Shown: positions 16,087-26,004, counted from the first letter of the stretch. The stretch is DNA of 64,000 nt from Candidatus Krumholzibacteriota bacterium (GCA_029262065.1 JAJDAC010000012.1:23563-87562); one strand, 5' to 3'. Notes: generated by a model not told the origin, from the letters alone. Made by a program: numbers and translations.

Positions 16087-16860
16087 CTAAGTGTGATCCT
16101 GGTAGCACAGGATCTTGACGAACTCGTCGGGGTCCAGGCTGGCGCCCCCCACCAGTGCGCCGTCGATGTCCTCGGCCGCCAGATAGCCCCCCACGTTGCT
16201 CGAGTTCACGCTTCCTCCGTACAGGATACGCGTGGTCTGGGCGCTCTCTTCACCCGCCGCTTCCTGCAACAGTCCCCGAACCAGGCGATGCACGTCCTGG
16301 GCGTCGGCCACCTCGGCGCTGTGCCCGGTGCCAATGGCCCAGATGGGTTCGTAGGCCAATACCAAGGTCGCCAGTGCCTGACTCTCCAGGCCCTCGATGG
16401 CGGCGCCAACCTGGCGCACCACGACTTCCTCGGTGGAACCTGCCTCGCGCTGTTCCAGCGTTTCGCCGAAACAGAGCACGGGAACCAGCCCCACGCGAAA
16501 GGCCGCGCGAATCTTCTCGGCCACGTCCATGTCCGTCTCGCCAAAGAATTGACGTCGCTCGCTGTGCCCCAGCAACGCGAACCGAAGCTCCAACTCGCTC
16601 AGCTGCTCGGCGCAAACCGCGCCGGTGTACGCGCCCGGCTTCTGCGGAGCCAGGTCCTGGGCACCGACGCCAATCACGCTGCCTTCGAGAATCTGGCGCA
16701 CGGCCAACAGGTGCGGAAACGACGGGCACACCGCGGTCTCGGGCCCCGCGTAGATCGACGCCACCAGATTCTTCAGTTCCTTGGCCAACCCGATGCTCTG
16801 GTTCAGCCCCAGATTCATCTTCCAGTTGCCGATGATCAGGGGCCTACGAACGGTACTCAC
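16087..16860 (-). CDS. tpiA: Triose-phosphate isomerase
   Basis: Glycolytic enzyme interconverting dihydroxyacetone phosphate and glyceraldehyde 3-phosphate. The 257-residue product has substrate-binding GNWKMN, catalytic His in LLGHSERRQFF, catalytic Glu in AYEPIWAIGTG and phosphate-binding ILYGGSV. The start is GTG at 16860 with GGAGG nine bases upstream. It follows pgk after 19 bases, a common glycolytic pairing. The gap gene is not in the window. Confidence 0.98.
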   Translation of the reverse strand: MSTVRRPLIIGNWKMNLGLNQSIGLAKELKNLVASIYAGPETAVCPSFPHLLAVRQILEGSVIGVGAQDLAPQKPGAYTGAVCAEQLSELELRFALLGHSERRQFFGETDMDVAEKIRAAFRVGLVPVLCFGETLEQREAGSTEEVVVRQVGAAIEGLESQALATLVLAYEPIWAIGTGHSAEVADAQDVHRLVRGLLQEAAGEESAQTTRILYGGSVNSSNVGGYLAAEDIDGALVGGASLDPDEFVKILCYQDHT

Positions 16861-16879
16861 GGTGTTTCCTCCGAAACGA

Positions 16880-18091
16880 TCAGACGGGTAGGCTGGAGGC
16901 GTCGCTCAGGGCATCCACGCCCGGCAAGGGCTTGCCGGCCAGAAACTCGATCGATGCACCGCCGCCGGTGGAAACGTGGGAGATCTGCTGCGCCACGCCC
17001 ATTTGCGTCAGCGCCGCGACCGAGTCGCCACCACCCACCACCGATTGCGCGCCGGCATCGGTAGCCTTGGCCACGGCACGAGCAATGGCCCGCGTGCCCT
17101 TGGCAAAGGCGGGAATCTCGAACACGCCCATGGGCCCATTCCAGAATATCGTGCCGGCCTTGGCAATGACGTCGCTGAACTGAGCCAGCGTGCGTGAGCC
17201 CACGTCGAGTCCCTGCCAGTTCTCGGGAATGTCGGTGACCAACACTTCCTTGCGCTCGCCGTGCTCGCCAAACTCGCTGCTCACGATGACATCCTGCGGT
17301 AGCAGAAGCTGCGTGGTCGATTCTTTGGCCAACTCGGAAATGGCTCGCACCTTTTCGATCAGCGAGTCTTCAACCAGGCTCTTGCCCACGTCGATTCCGT
17401 GGCCCTTGAAGAACGTGAAGGCCATGCCCCCGCCCACGAGAATGGCGTCGACCTTGCCCAACAGAAACTCGATGACCTCGATCTTGCCGCTGACCTTGGC
17501 GCCACCCAGAACGGCCACGAACGGACGACGAGGGTTGCCCAGCAACGATCCCAGATTCTCCAGTTCCTTGTCCATGAGCAGCCCGGACACGCGCTGGTCG
17601 AAGTGACGGGTTACCCCTACCGTCGACGCGTGGGCGCGGTGCGCGGTACCAAAGGCATCGTTGGCGTAGATGTCACCCAGCTCGGCCAACTGCATGGCGA
17701 AGGCCGGGTCGTTCTCGGTTTCGGCCGAGTGAAAACGCAGATTCTCCAGCAGGCCGATTTCGCCTTCCTTCAAATCGTCCACCATCTTCTTGGCGGGCTC
17801 GCCCACGCAATCGTTGGCGAAGCGAATGGGAATGGAAGTCAGCTCGGCCAGCCGGTCGGCCACCGGTCGTAGGCTCAGCTTGTCCTGGCGCTGCCCCTTG
17901 GGACGTCCCAGGTGGCTCATGAGCACGGGTATGCCGCCGCGCGCCACGATGAACTCGAGCGTCGACAGCGCGGCTCGAATGCGCGTGTCGTCGGTAATGC
18001 GACCCTCAGCGTCCAAGGGGACATTGAAATCGACGCGCGTGAGAACCCGGCGTCCGCGTAGCTCGACGTCTTGCACGGAAAGCTTTTTCAT
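16880..18091 (-). CDS. pgk: Phosphoglycerate kinase
   Basis: Transfers phosphate from 1,3-bisphosphoglycerate to ADP in glycolysis. The 403-residue product shows RVDFNVPLD, the substrate-binding MSHLGRPKG, LLENLRFH, the hinge region with AVLGGAKVSGKIEV, and nucleotide-binding FWNGPMGVFE and VVGGGDSVAAL. The length is normal and the ATG at 18091 is unambiguous. Confidence 0.98.
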   Translation of the reverse strand: MKKLSVQDVELRGRRVLTRVDFNVPLDAEGRITDDTRIRAALSTLEFIVARGGIPVLMSHLGRPKGQRQDKLSLRPVADRLAELTSIPIRFANDCVGEPAKKMVDDLKEGEIGLLENLRFHSAETENDPAFAMQLAELGDIYANDAFGTAHRAHASTVGVTRHFDQRVSGLLMDKELENLGSLLGNPRRPFVAVLGGAKVSGKIEVIEFLLGKVDAILVGGGMAFTFFKGHGIDVGKSLVEDSLIEKVRAISELAKESTTQLLLPQDVIVSSEFGEHGERKEVLVTDIPENWQGLDVGSRTLAQFSDVIAKAGTIFWNGPMGVFEIPAFAKGTRAIARAVAKATDAGAQSVVGGGDSVAALTQMGVAQQISHVSTGGGASIEFLAGKPLPGVDALSDASSLPV

Positions 18092-18173
18092 GGCTACTCA
18101 GCTCTCGTTGGATCCAGATTGGCCCTACGGCTCCAACTGGTTGAAAAATATAAACTTAACTGTTTGTATCCGT

Positions 18174-18911
18174 TCACGAGTCTAGGAACCGTTGAACGGG
18201 CGTGTCAAGGTGAACTTCCCGAGGGGTTTGGTGGGCTCCACCCAAAGCTAGCCCCAGAACTGGATTGCCGCGAGCACCAAGAACCAGCAAGGCTGACGCC
18301 ATTGTAGCCCCACTGGTGACCTGATCGTCCACCAGGACCAAAGGCGTCGCCGGCGGCACCTCAGCCAGCCTTGCCGCCCGAAACAGCCCCTGGGCGTTGG
18401 ACCAACGCTGCTTCGCATCCACCATCTTGGCCTGCGCGGGCGCGTTTCGCTGGCGCCGCACCAGGTCCACGCCCAGCCGCTCTCCCCAGCCACGCGCCAC
18501 GAGGCACTCGGCCAATGTCGTGGTCACGCTGAAACCTCGCTCACGGCGGCGCGTCGCATCGTCGGGCATGGGGGTCAGCACGCAACCGGCCGGCCACGCG
18601 GCCGGTGGCGCGACGGAGCCGTTCACCAGCGGTTCCATGAGATGGATCCGGCGTTCGTACTTGATGCCGTGCAAGACGCGGAAGAACGCCGGCTCGTCTT
18701 CGAACAACCAGGCGATCGGCGCGCCCCGGTTCAAGGGCCGCGGCGCGACGGTGCCTTCGATGGCCGCGACCGTCAGAGCGGCCACGCATTCCGCGTGGAG
18801 TTCCTCACCGCGACGTGCAACCCAGTCATCACATACCGGGCAGCGGCGGGGCCAGACGATGTAGCCAACTTCCGCCAACGCACTTCTGGCGCTGGAACCC
18901 AACCTGGACAA
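18174..18911 (-). CDS. ComF-family phosphoribosyltransferase-like protein
   Basis: A 245-residue protein with an N-terminal zinc finger (CPVC at residues 24-27 and HAEC). Its type I phosphoribosyltransferase signature reads VLVDDQVTSGATMASALL. ComF proteins help internalised single-stranded DNA in natural transformation in some bacteria, and the family has other uncertain roles. The frame starts with TTG at 18911 without a visible ribosome site, so a later start near residue 12 is possible. It lies 28 bases after aroE. Confidence 0.88.
   Translation of the reverse strand: MSRLGSSARSALAEVGYIVWPRRCPVCDDWVARRGEELHAECVAALTVAAIEGTVAPRPLNRGAPIAWLFEDEPAFFRVLHGIKYERRIHLMEPLVNGSVAPPAAWPAGCVLTPMPDDATRRRERGFSVTTTLAECLVARGWGERLGVDLVRRQRNAPAQAKMVDAKQRWSNAQGLFRAARLAEVPPATPLVLVDDQVTSGATMASALLVLGARGNPVLGLALGGAHQTPREVHLDTPVQRFLDS
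18179..18208 (-). promoter_or_regulatory. Candidate promoter of pgk-tpiA
   Basis: TTGACA (18203-18208) and TAGACT (18179-18184) on the minus strand are spaced by 18 bases. They overlap the last codons of the comF-type gene, leaving a leader of about 80 bases that includes an AT-rich patch (18141-18170). Confidence 0.5.
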
Positions 18912-18939
18912 CGAGCCAGATCACTTACCGGGAGGCGAG

Positions 18940-19818
18940 TCAAGAAGCCCAGTCGATGCCAATGGAGCGGCCCATGGACACCAGCGGTGGCTCACAACCC
19001 CACCACAGCGCGAACGCCAGCGCGGCCTGTGCAATCAACATGGGCAGCCCGTTCTGGGTGGCGCAGCCACGGCTCGACGCGGCCTGGAGCAATGCGGTAG
19101 GACGCTCGCCGTATACCAGGTCCACCACCAACGCTTCGGGCGAAAGCAACGAACCGTCGACGGGCGAGGCGTCGTCGTCACGCAAACCAAGTGGCGTGGC
19201 ATTGACCACGAGCGTCGCCGTCGCCAGCGGCGCGTCGGCCAACCGCAACACACGATCGGCGGCGTCGGCCGCCCACTGGGCACGCGCCGGATCACGAACC
19301 GCTACCACCAATTCACGTGCACCCAACGACTGCATGCAAACCACCACCGCGCGGGCGGCGCCCCCGCCCCCCAACACCACCACTCGACGTGTGGTGTCCA
19401 GTACCCGTCGCCCCACCTGGCGCTGAATGGCCATGGCCAATCCGCGGGCGTCGGTGTTGTGCGCGGTCCAACCTGCTTCGCCGCGTTGCAGCGTGTTGGC
19501 GGCGCCGATGGAACGTGCTTCCTCGCTCGCGCGCGTGGCGCACCGCAAGGCCGCGAGTTTGTGGGGAACGGTGACGTTCAGGCCGCGCACGCCGTGGTCG
19601 AACGCCGTGGTCCAGAATGTCGACTCCTGGTCGGCGGCAACCTGGATGGCCGCGTACTGTTCCTTGAGGTCGTGCTGCGCCAGGGCGGCCCCGTGCAGGC
19701 GCGGACTGAGACTGTGGGCAATGGGGTCGCCAACCACGGCAAACTCGGGCCACGGTGCGGAGGAGCCATCTGAGTGACGTAGATTCCCATCGCGGTAGAC
19801 GACGGGCAGCGCCGCCAT
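18940..19818 (-). CDS. aroE: Shikimate dehydrogenase
   Basis: NADPH-dependent reduction of 3-dehydroshikimate to shikimate in aromatic amino acid synthesis. The 292-residue product carries GDPIAHSLSPRLHGAAL, catalytic Lys87 in NVTVPHK, NTDARG with the partner Asp, and the nucleotide-binding VVLGGGGAARAVV. The ATG at 19818 shares one base with the rodA stop (TGATG). Longer in-frame starts lie inside rodA. Its place after the rod-shape genes may simply reflect read-through. Confidence 0.95.
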   Translation of the reverse strand: MAALPVVYRDGNLRHSDGSSAPWPEFAVVGDPIAHSLSPRLHGAALAQHDLKEQYAAIQVAADQESTFWTTAFDHGVRGLNVTVPHKLAALRCATRASEEARSIGAANTLQRGEAGWTAHNTDARGLAMAIQRQVGRRVLDTTRRVVVLGGGGAARAVVVCMQSLGARELVVAVRDPARAQWAADAADRVLRLADAPLATATLVVNATPLGLRDDDASPVDGSLLSPEALVVDLVYGERPTALLQAASSRGCATQNGLPMLIAQAALAFALWWGCEPPLVSMGRSIGIDWAS

Positions 19819-21089
19819 CAAACCTCCCACCATCGGGCTGACACGTTGAGCAGCAACCCCATCATCATGCAACTCGCCAGCATGGAACTGCCGCCGTAGC
19901 TCAGGAACGGAAGGGGAAGTCCGGTAACCGGCAGCAGACCCACGGTAATGGAGATGTTCACCAACGCCTGGAAACTGAAGTACGTGGCCACGCCGACGGC
20001 CAGGGCCGAACCAAAGGGTCGCTTCACCTTCACGGCGATACGCAACGCGCGGTAGACCAGCAGCGACAACAATCCCAACACGATGCAAGCGCCCAGAAGA
20101 CCGAATTCCTCGCCGACCACACTGAAGATGAAGTCGGTGTGTCGCTCGGGAAGGAAGGCCAGACCCTTCTGACTGCCCGACAGGTAACCCTTACCCAGAA
20201 GCCCACCCGAGCCAATGGCCACCTTGCTCTGGAACGCCTGGTAGCCCGCGCCCAGGCGGTCGGTTTCGGTGGGATTGAAGAAACTGAGAATACGATTCTG
20301 CTGGTACGACTCCAGACGTTCCCACACCAGGGGAATCGACAAGCCCGTTACGACGTTGGCCAACATGAGCGTGAGACTCTGCACCACGTACAGCCGGGCC
20401 ATGAACAGAAACGACATGAGTACCACGACGTACAGCACCCACGGCCAGGTAGACCCCATGACCTGCTGACCGTAGAACATGACCAGCGCGCCCAGTAGCG
20501 GCGAGGCCAGAGCGAGCAGGAAGCGACCGTCCACCCCACCCCAGTACAGCATGGGCGCGGCCAGCGCCAGAAACACCAGACTCGTGCCCAGGTCGGGTTG
20601 CTTCAGCACCAGCAGGAACGGCGGCAGAGTCAGGAGCACGGCCCCCAACACCGAAAGAAATGGTCGACGTTTCGTGCGCGACGCCAAGAAGCGCCCCAAC
20701 GCGAAAATCAGAGCCGCCTTGGCCAACTCTGAAGGCTGGATCGTAATGGGCCCCAACTCGAGCCACCGGTGCGTGCCCACGCGCTCGGGTCCAATGAAGA
20801 ACACGGCCACCAAGGCAGCCAGGGCCACACCGTAGATGAGGTAGGCGAACGTCTCGAACAAACGGAACGGAATGAGCATGCACACGAGAGCCAAGGCGAT
20901 GCCGATGCCCACCCACCGCAATTGAGCGTGAAATACGCCCGAGTCGACGGTCGATTCGACCACCTGCCCGCCACTGCTGAAATCGACGGTGCAGCTGTAC
21001 AGCGCGGCCAGACCAATGGCCATGAGACCGAACCAGGCCACGAGCAACAAGCCATCACCGCGCGCAAACGCCTGCAGGATTCTCGTCAT
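19818..21089 (-). CDS. rodA: Rod-shape peptidoglycan glycosyltransferase RodA (SEDS family)
   Basis: Polymerises lipid II into glycan strands for side-wall growth, as partner of PBP2. The 423-residue product has about ten membrane helices. It shows the SEDS landmarks PERVGTHRWLELGPITIQPSELAK, shortened here to its start and end, KQPDLGTSLVF, and VATYFSFQALVNISITVGLLP near the C-terminus, ending with LPFLSYGGSS. The ATG at 21089 overlaps the mrdA stop as ATGA; longer in-frame extensions lie inside mrdA. This is a classic mreBCD-mrdA-rodA cluster. Confidence 0.96.
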   Translation of the reverse strand: MTRILQAFARGDGLLLVAWFGLMAIGLAALYSCTVDFSSGGQVVESTVDSGVFHAQLRWVGIGIALALVCMLIPFRLFETFAYLIYGVALAALVAVFFIGPERVGTHRWLELGPITIQPSELAKAALIFALGRFLASRTKRRPFLSVLGAVLLTLPPFLLVLKQPDLGTSLVFLALAAPMLYWGGVDGRFLLALASPLLGALVMFYGQQVMGSTWPWVLYVVVLMSFLFMARLYVVQSLTLMLANVVTGLSIPLVWERLESYQQNRILSFFNPTETDRLGAGYQAFQSKVAIGSGGLLGKGYLSGSQKGLAFLPERHTDFIFSVVGEEFGLLGACIVLGLLSLLVYRALRIAVKVKRPFGSALAVGVATYFSFQALVNISITVGLLPVTGLPLPFLSYGGSSMLASCMMMGLLLNVSARWWEV

Positions 21090-22873
21090 CGGCCCAACAC
21101 GCCCTTCGACTGGAAGTACATTTCGAGCAGGTCGCCCACGATGGGCGCGGCAATCGAACCGCCGTGACCGGAGTTCTCCACGATGACGGCCACCGCCACT
21201 TCCGGGTTTATGCTGGGCGCATACGCCACGAACCACGCGTGATCTTCACCGTGGGAATTCTCGGCCGTACCCGTCTTGCCCGACACTTCGATCCCCGCCA
21301 CCGTGGCCAGCCCACCGGTGCCGTCGTCATCGCTCACCACGCTATGCAGGGCCCGTTGCAGGAACTTCCGGGTACTTGGCGAACAGACCGGCTCGCTCGA
21401 TCGGCGCACGCGTCGAATGTCGCGCACGCCAAACGCATTCTGGCGGGCCAACACCAGGTTGGGGCGATAGAGCAGACCGTCGCCTCCTATCGCCGCATAC
21501 GCGCGCACCATCTGCAATGGACTGGTGAGTAGCTCACCCTGGCCAATCGCGTTGTTCAACATGTACCCGGTGGTCCATTTGCCCTTGCCCAGTTTCTCGT
21601 CGTAGTAGGCAATGTCAGGAACCAAACCCGAAGCCTCTCCGGGCAGATCCAAACCCGTGCGCGAACCCAGGCCGAATCGGCGCGCGGTCGCGGCCAGCTC
21701 GTCCAGCGTGAGCTCCTGTACCAACTGGTAGAAATACACATCGCAGCTCTGGGCAATGGCACCTTCGAGGTCGAGCGTGCCGTGTCCCCGCGGTTCCCAA
21801 CAACGAAAGGTACGGTTGCCCAGACGGTAGCTACCGAAGCATGGATCGAACGTATCCTGGGGACGTACCCGTTTGTATTCGAGCGCGGCGGCCGCGGTGA
21901 TGATCTTGTAGGGACTGGCCGGCGGGTAGGTTCCCTTGATGCTGCGATTGAACATGGGAGTGCGCGGATCCGAATTCAGTTCGGACCAACGTTCCTGGCT
22001 GATGCCGCCAGTGAACTCGTTGGGATCGAACCCGGGCGCGCTGGCCATGGCCAGGATATCGCCGGTGGCCACTTCCATCACCACGCCCGACGCGACTTTG
22101 TCCTTCAAGAGTTCTTCCATGCGGGCTTGCAGGGGCTGACTGATGGTGAGATACAGCTGAGCCCCCGGCAACACCGGTATGTGACCCTCGGGAAGCTCTC
22201 CGACGATATGTCCCGATGCGTTTACCTCCACGACCTTGAAGCCATTGCGACCGCGCAGGAGCGTCTCGGCAAAGCTTTCGATGCCCGAACGGCCAATGAT
22301 ATCGCCGGGCTTGTAGGCCAGAACCGGTACCGAGTCGGTCAGTTCGTCCAGCTCTGACTGACGCACTTCCCCCACGTAACCCAGTACATGCGCCAGCAAC
22401 GAACCCTGCCGGTATATCCGTCGTGGTTCTACGTGTGATTGCACGTCGGGAAGCACGGGCCGGTGTTCTTCCACCCGCGCGATCAACTCGGGCTTGGCGT
22501 GACGAACCACGGTGACGCGCTCGGGCTCGACCGAGCGTTCGATGCGTCGGTAGACTACTTCGCGATCCAACTGGAGCATATCGATCAGCGATTCGAGGCT
22601 TGCATCGCCGGGTGTGGCCCGCGAGCGCGGGACCGTAAGTCGAGCCTGGTAGATATTGTCGGCCAGGACCACGCCACTGCGATCGCTGACCAGCCCTCGT
22701 GGGGCCAGCTCGCGCTTGTACAACTGTCGGTTCTGACGCGCCATCTCCTGGTAGGAATCGCTGCGCACCACCTGCATGGAAACCAGCGTCAACCAGACGG
22801 CCACCAGGCCCAGTCCAAACACCACGCCCAAACCTTTTGCGCGGGCTTGCCGTGCGTGTTCATCCGCGGCCAA
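21086..22873 (-). CDS. mrdA: Penicillin-binding protein 2 (elongasome transpeptidase)
   Basis: Cross-links peptidoglycan in the side wall. The 595-residue protein has one N-terminal membrane helix, a dimerisation region with LAPRGLVSDRSGVVLADN, and a transpeptidase domain. Catalytic Ser320 lies in PASPYK, the second motif is SCD in IAQSCDVYFYQL, and the third is KTG at residue 533 (SGKTGTAE). The start is TTG at 22873, overlapping mreD by 14 bases. It is strongly supported by GAGGAGG six bases upstream. Confidence 0.96.
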   Translation of the reverse strand: MAADEHARQARAKGLGVVFGLGLVAVWLTLVSMQVVRSDSYQEMARQNRQLYKRELAPRGLVSDRSGVVLADNIYQARLTVPRSRATPGDASLESLIDMLQLDREVVYRRIERSVEPERVTVVRHAKPELIARVEEHRPVLPDVQSHVEPRRIYRQGSLLAHVLGYVGEVRQSELDELTDSVPVLAYKPGDIIGRSGIESFAETLLRGRNGFKVVEVNASGHIVGELPEGHIPVLPGAQLYLTISQPLQARMEELLKDKVASGVVMEVATGDILAMASAPGFDPNEFTGGISQERWSELNSDPRTPMFNRSIKGTYPPASPYKIITAAAALEYKRVRPQDTFDPCFGSYRLGNRTFRCWEPRGHGTLDLEGAIAQSCDVYFYQLVQELTLDELAATARRFGLGSRTGLDLPGEASGLVPDIAYYDEKLGKGKWTTGYMLNNAIGQGELLTSPLQMVRAYAAIGGDGLLYRPNLVLARQNAFGVRDIRRVRRSSEPVCSPSTRKFLQRALHSVVSDDDGTGGLATVAGIEVSGKTGTAENSHGEDHAWFVAYAPSINPEVAVAVIVENSGHGGSIAAPIVGDLLEMYFQSKGVLGR

Positions 22874-23375
22874 AGCTGCCCTCCTCGCCCGTCGACAGCG
22901 AACGTGCTCCGCCCACGGCCGACGCCACCATGATGATGACCAGACCCACCAATGCCGTGTAGATGGCGGTGGGGATCGACTGCGAAATGAACATGATGAA
23001 CAGGCGGGGAATATCCAGGCCGGTGTAGGCCAGCAGGTAGATGAAGTCGTGTAGCAGGACCGACACGCCCACGAGCCCCAGCCGGATGCCCATGTTGTCG
23101 AGCATGAGACTTCCCGTCACACGTCCCACACCGTACCCCAGGATGCTCTTGGCCAGCATGTTCATGCCCAGCAGTTCAGGCACCAGGAGGTCTTGCATCA
23201 ACCCCACGACAAACCCCAGCAGGGTTCCCATCACCGGTCCGCGACGGGCACCCAGAAACACCAGGAACAGTATTGTCAGGTCCGGCCGGATACCCATGAT
23301 CCCCAGGCGGTCGGCCAAGGTGAGCTGCAGCAACAGCGTGAGCAGGAGGGCCAGACTCAGTCGAATACCGGTCAT
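22860..23375 (-). CDS. mreD: Rod shape-determining membrane protein MreD
   Basis: A 171-residue inner-membrane protein with five or six helices and the MreD pattern MGIRPDLTILFLVFLGARRG and GFVVGLMQDLL. It is part of the elongasome linking MreB filaments to wall synthesis. The ATG at 23375 has AGGTG upstream. The frame continues upstream into mreC, but this start matches the family N-terminus. Confidence 0.92.
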   Translation of the reverse strand: MTGIRLSLALLLTLLLQLTLADRLGIMGIRPDLTILFLVFLGARRGPVMGTLLGFVVGLMQDLLVPELLGMNMLAKSILGYGVGRVTGSLMLDNMGIRLGLVGVSVLLHDFIYLLAYTGLDIPRLFIMFISQSIPTAIYTALVGLVIIMVASAVGGARSLSTGEEGSFGRG

Positions 23376-23383
23376 GGGTGCAC

Positions 23384-24259
23384 CTAGCGGCTGGTCGCCG
23401 TGGAGTCGGTGGAAGCGGTCAACGTGGAGTCGGATTCCGAATGCGCGGTGTCGCCCCGCAACGAGTACCACGGCCCCGGCCTGACCACGACGTACACGTC
23501 GGACAAGGCTGTGAAGCGAACGCCCGGCTCCACCGAGATCTGTTGGAACAACTCGGCCGCCGACGAACGGATGTCAGCGACTGTGCCCACATGCAAACCG
23601 CGTGGCACCGTGCCGCCCAGGCCGCTGGTGATCAGGCGGTCACCGGTATCGAGGGCTTCGCCACGGGGCACGTTGTCCATCTGGAACTGGTGCCCGTCGA
23701 AGCGTAGCAGGCCGATTACACCGGTGCGCTCAACCTCGATGGAGATACGCGAATCTTCGTCGGTCAAGAGCTGCACGAGCGCACCGTCGGTATCGAGGAC
23801 CTGGCGCACGCGACCCACCAGCCCACGCTCGGTAACGACCGGTTGCCACACGCGCAGGCTATCATGTCCGAACGTCTTGATCTTGCACTGAACGGGGAAG
23901 CGACTGACGACCAGCTCGATCACCTCGGCCGGCATGAGCGCGCCTCGCGATCGCACGAAGAAACCGGCCTTCTCGCGTAGCTCCTCGATGCGCGCCCGTT
24001 CGGTGGCAATCTGCTGAGCGTCGAGCTCGAGCGCGGTTAGGCGTGCCTTGAGATCCTGGTTCTCACGCTGCAGTCCGGCCACGTCCTCGAGCACGCGACT
24101 GCCCCATTCTATCGGCGTGACCAGATGGTGCGCCCACCACGCCGCTTTCTCGATGCGGGTCTGGTCGTCGAGCGTAAGAAACCACAGCGACACGAGCACG
24201 CAGGCGCCCAGGACGAGCTTGTCACCGATTCTCGCCAGTCCCTCCGGTGTCCTTCGCAT
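23384..24259 (-). CDS. mreC: Rod shape-determining protein MreC
   Basis: Inner-membrane protein with a periplasmic beta domain that activates PBP2-RodA. The 291 residues show an N-terminal helix, a coiled coil (LQRENQDLKARLTALE), and the two-barrel region with LVGRVRQVLDTDGALVQLLTD and VITSGLGG-like ITSGLGGTVPRGL. A threonine- and serine-rich tail ends the protein. The ATG at 24259 lies one base after the mreB stop. Confidence 0.95.
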   Translation of the reverse strand: MRRTPEGLARIGDKLVLGACVLVSLWFLTLDDQTRIEKAAWWAHHLVTPIEWGSRVLEDVAGLQRENQDLKARLTALELDAQQIATERARIEELREKAGFFVRSRGALMPAEVIELVVSRFPVQCKIKTFGHDSLRVWQPVVTERGLVGRVRQVLDTDGALVQLLTDEDSRISIEVERTGVIGLLRFDGHQFQMDNVPRGEALDTGDRLITSGLGGTVPRGLHVGTVADIRSSAAELFQQISVEPGVRFTALSDVYVVVRPGPWYSLRGDTAHSESDSTLTASTDSTATSR

Positions 24260-24260
24260 A

Positions 24261-25328
24261 TCAATCCCGGGCAGAGTGCATGATCACGTCTTCGTAGGCC
24301 GAGATGTTGTCGAGAATCTTGCCCGTGCCCAGCACCACGCAGTAGAGCGGGTCGTCCACGGTATTGATGGGGAGATTCGTGGCGTCCTTCAGCAGGTTCG
24401 CCAGTCCCTTGATGAGCGAGCCACCGCCGGTCATGACGATGCCCCGGTCGACGATATCGGCGGCCAACTCAGGAGGTGTCTGTTCCAGCGATTCCTTGAG
24501 CGCGTCGACGATCTGCGCCACGGCCTCCTGCAGGGCCTGGCGAATCTCTTCGCTACTCACCCGCAGCGTCTTGGGAATGCCGGCCACCAGATCGCGGCCC
24601 TTCACTTCCATTTCAAGTTCGTGCTCGAGCTTGAAGGCGCTGCCGATTTCCTTTTTGATCATTTCCGCAGTCTGATCACCGATGAGCAGATTGTAGTTCT
24701 TCTTGAGGTACTGAACGATGGCCTCGTCCATTTCGTCGCCACCGACGCGAATGGACGTGTCGCAGACGATGCCGTTCAGCGCGATGACCGCGATCTCGGA
24801 CGTTCCACCCCCGATATCGATGATCATGTTGCCGCTGGGCTGGTCGACGGGTAACCCCACCCCGATCGCGGCCGCGATGGGCTCGGCCACCAGAAACACT
24901 TCGCGCGCCCCCGCGTGTTTCGCGGAGTCACGAACCGCGCGCTTCTCCACTTCGGTGATTCCGCTGGGGACGCAGATGATGATACGGGGGGCTATGAAGT
25001 GTCGTCGCTTCTGCGCCATCTGGATGAACTCGCGCAGCATGTGTTCGGTAACGTCGAAGTCGGCGATCACGCCATCTTTGAGGGGCCGAATAGCCTGGAT
25101 GGCGTCGGGGGTCTTTCCCAGCATCGCCTTGGCCGCGTGCCCCACGGCATGAACCTTTCGCGATTGCTTGTCGACCGCAACCACGCTGGGCTCGTTCAGT
25201 ACGATGCCCTTGCCCTTGATGTATACAAGGGTGTTGGCCGTTCCCAGGTCAATCGCGATGTCGTTGGTGAACAGGTTGTTGAACCTGTTCCAGAGTCCGG
25301 TGGTGTTTTCGTTAGCGACGGCGGTCAT
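24261..25328 (-). CDS. mreB: Actin-like rod shape-determining protein MreB
   Basis: Forms membrane-bound filaments that organise side-wall synthesis. The 355-residue product has phosphate-binding IAIDLGTANTLVYIKGKG, the second loop IDIGGGTSEIAVI, the adenosine motif VMTGGGSLIKGLANLL, and PIAAAIGVGLPV. The ATG at 25328 has GAGGAA upstream. Its presence with RodA and PBP2 implies a rod or curved cell. Confidence 0.98.
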   Translation of the reverse strand: MTAVANENTTGLWNRFNNLFTNDIAIDLGTANTLVYIKGKGIVLNEPSVVAVDKQSRKVHAVGHAAKAMLGKTPDAIQAIRPLKDGVIADFDVTEHMLREFIQMAQKRRHFIAPRIIICVPSGITEVEKRAVRDSAKHAGAREVFLVAEPIAAAIGVGLPVDQPSGNMIIDIGGGTSEIAVIALNGIVCDTSIRVGGDEMDEAIVQYLKKNYNLLIGDQTAEMIKKEIGSAFKLEHELEMEVKGRDLVAGIPKTLRVSSEEIRQALQEAVAQIVDALKESLEQTPPELAADIVDRGIVMTGGGSLIKGLANLLKDATNLPINTVDDPLYCVVLGTGKILDNISAYEDVIMHSARD

Positions 25329-25332
25329 GCAA

Positions 25333-26004
25333 TCATTCCTCGATCAGGCTTCGTTCTCTCAAACTCACGTAGTCGTTGTCGCCCAGTACCAGATGGTCGA
25401 GCACTTCAATTCCCAGCGTCCGACCGCATCGTACCAGACGCTGCGTCAGCCGAACGTCATCCTCGCTGGGTTCAGGACACCCCGAAGGGTGGTTGTGCCC
25501 CAGCACGATGGCCGCGGCCCCATTTGCCACCGCGCCCCGAAATACGTCGCGGGCTTCGATGGACGCGGAGTTCAAGCCACCCAACGCGACCATGTGCACC
25601 CTCAATACCTGATGACGAGCACCAAGGTGAAGAACCACGACGGCCTCTTGGCGCAACCCACGCAATCGCGAAGCCAACACCGCCGCCGCATCTTCCGGAC
25701 TTTCCACCAGATGCAGCGCAATGGGCTCTGCGCCGGCCCGTCGGCCCAATTCGAAGGCCGCTACCAACGCCAGCGATTGTCGTCGGCTGACAACCGTCGC
25801 GATTTCGCCCGGTTCGGCGCGCGACAGCTCCTTCAGACTAACGAAATTCTCCAAGACATCCTGGGCAAGGCCGAGGCCAGTGCCACCGCCATCCTCGCCG
25901 AGGATCAAGGCAAGGAGTTCCACGGCCGATAGAGCCGGGGCTCCCAACCGCAAACATCTGTCCGGGGGCGACTCCCCGTCGCACATGGATGGATTCCAGC
26001 GCAT
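25333..26004 (-). CDS. radC: RadC-family JAMM-fold protein
   Basis: The family was once linked to DNA repair; its true role is uncertain. The 223-residue product contains the N-terminal helix-hairpin-helix part (LRLGAPALSAVELLALILG) and the JAMM metalloprotease-like motif HNHPSGCPEPSEDD, with metal ligands in place. Starts at 26004 or 25986 are both possible and neither has a clear ribosome site. Only four bases separate its stop from mreB, so it may be the first gene of the rod-shape operon. Confidence 0.92.
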   Translation of the reverse strand: MRWNPSMCDGESPPDRCLRLGAPALSAVELLALILGEDGGGTGLGLAQDVLENFVSLKELSRAEPGEIATVVSRRQSLALVAAFELGRRAGAEPIALHLVESPEDAAAVLASRLRGLRQEAVVVLHLGARHQVLRVHMVALGGLNSASIEARDVFRGAVANGAAAIVLGHNHPSGCPEPSEDDVRLTQRLVRCGRTLGIEVLDHLVLGDNDYVSLRERSLIEE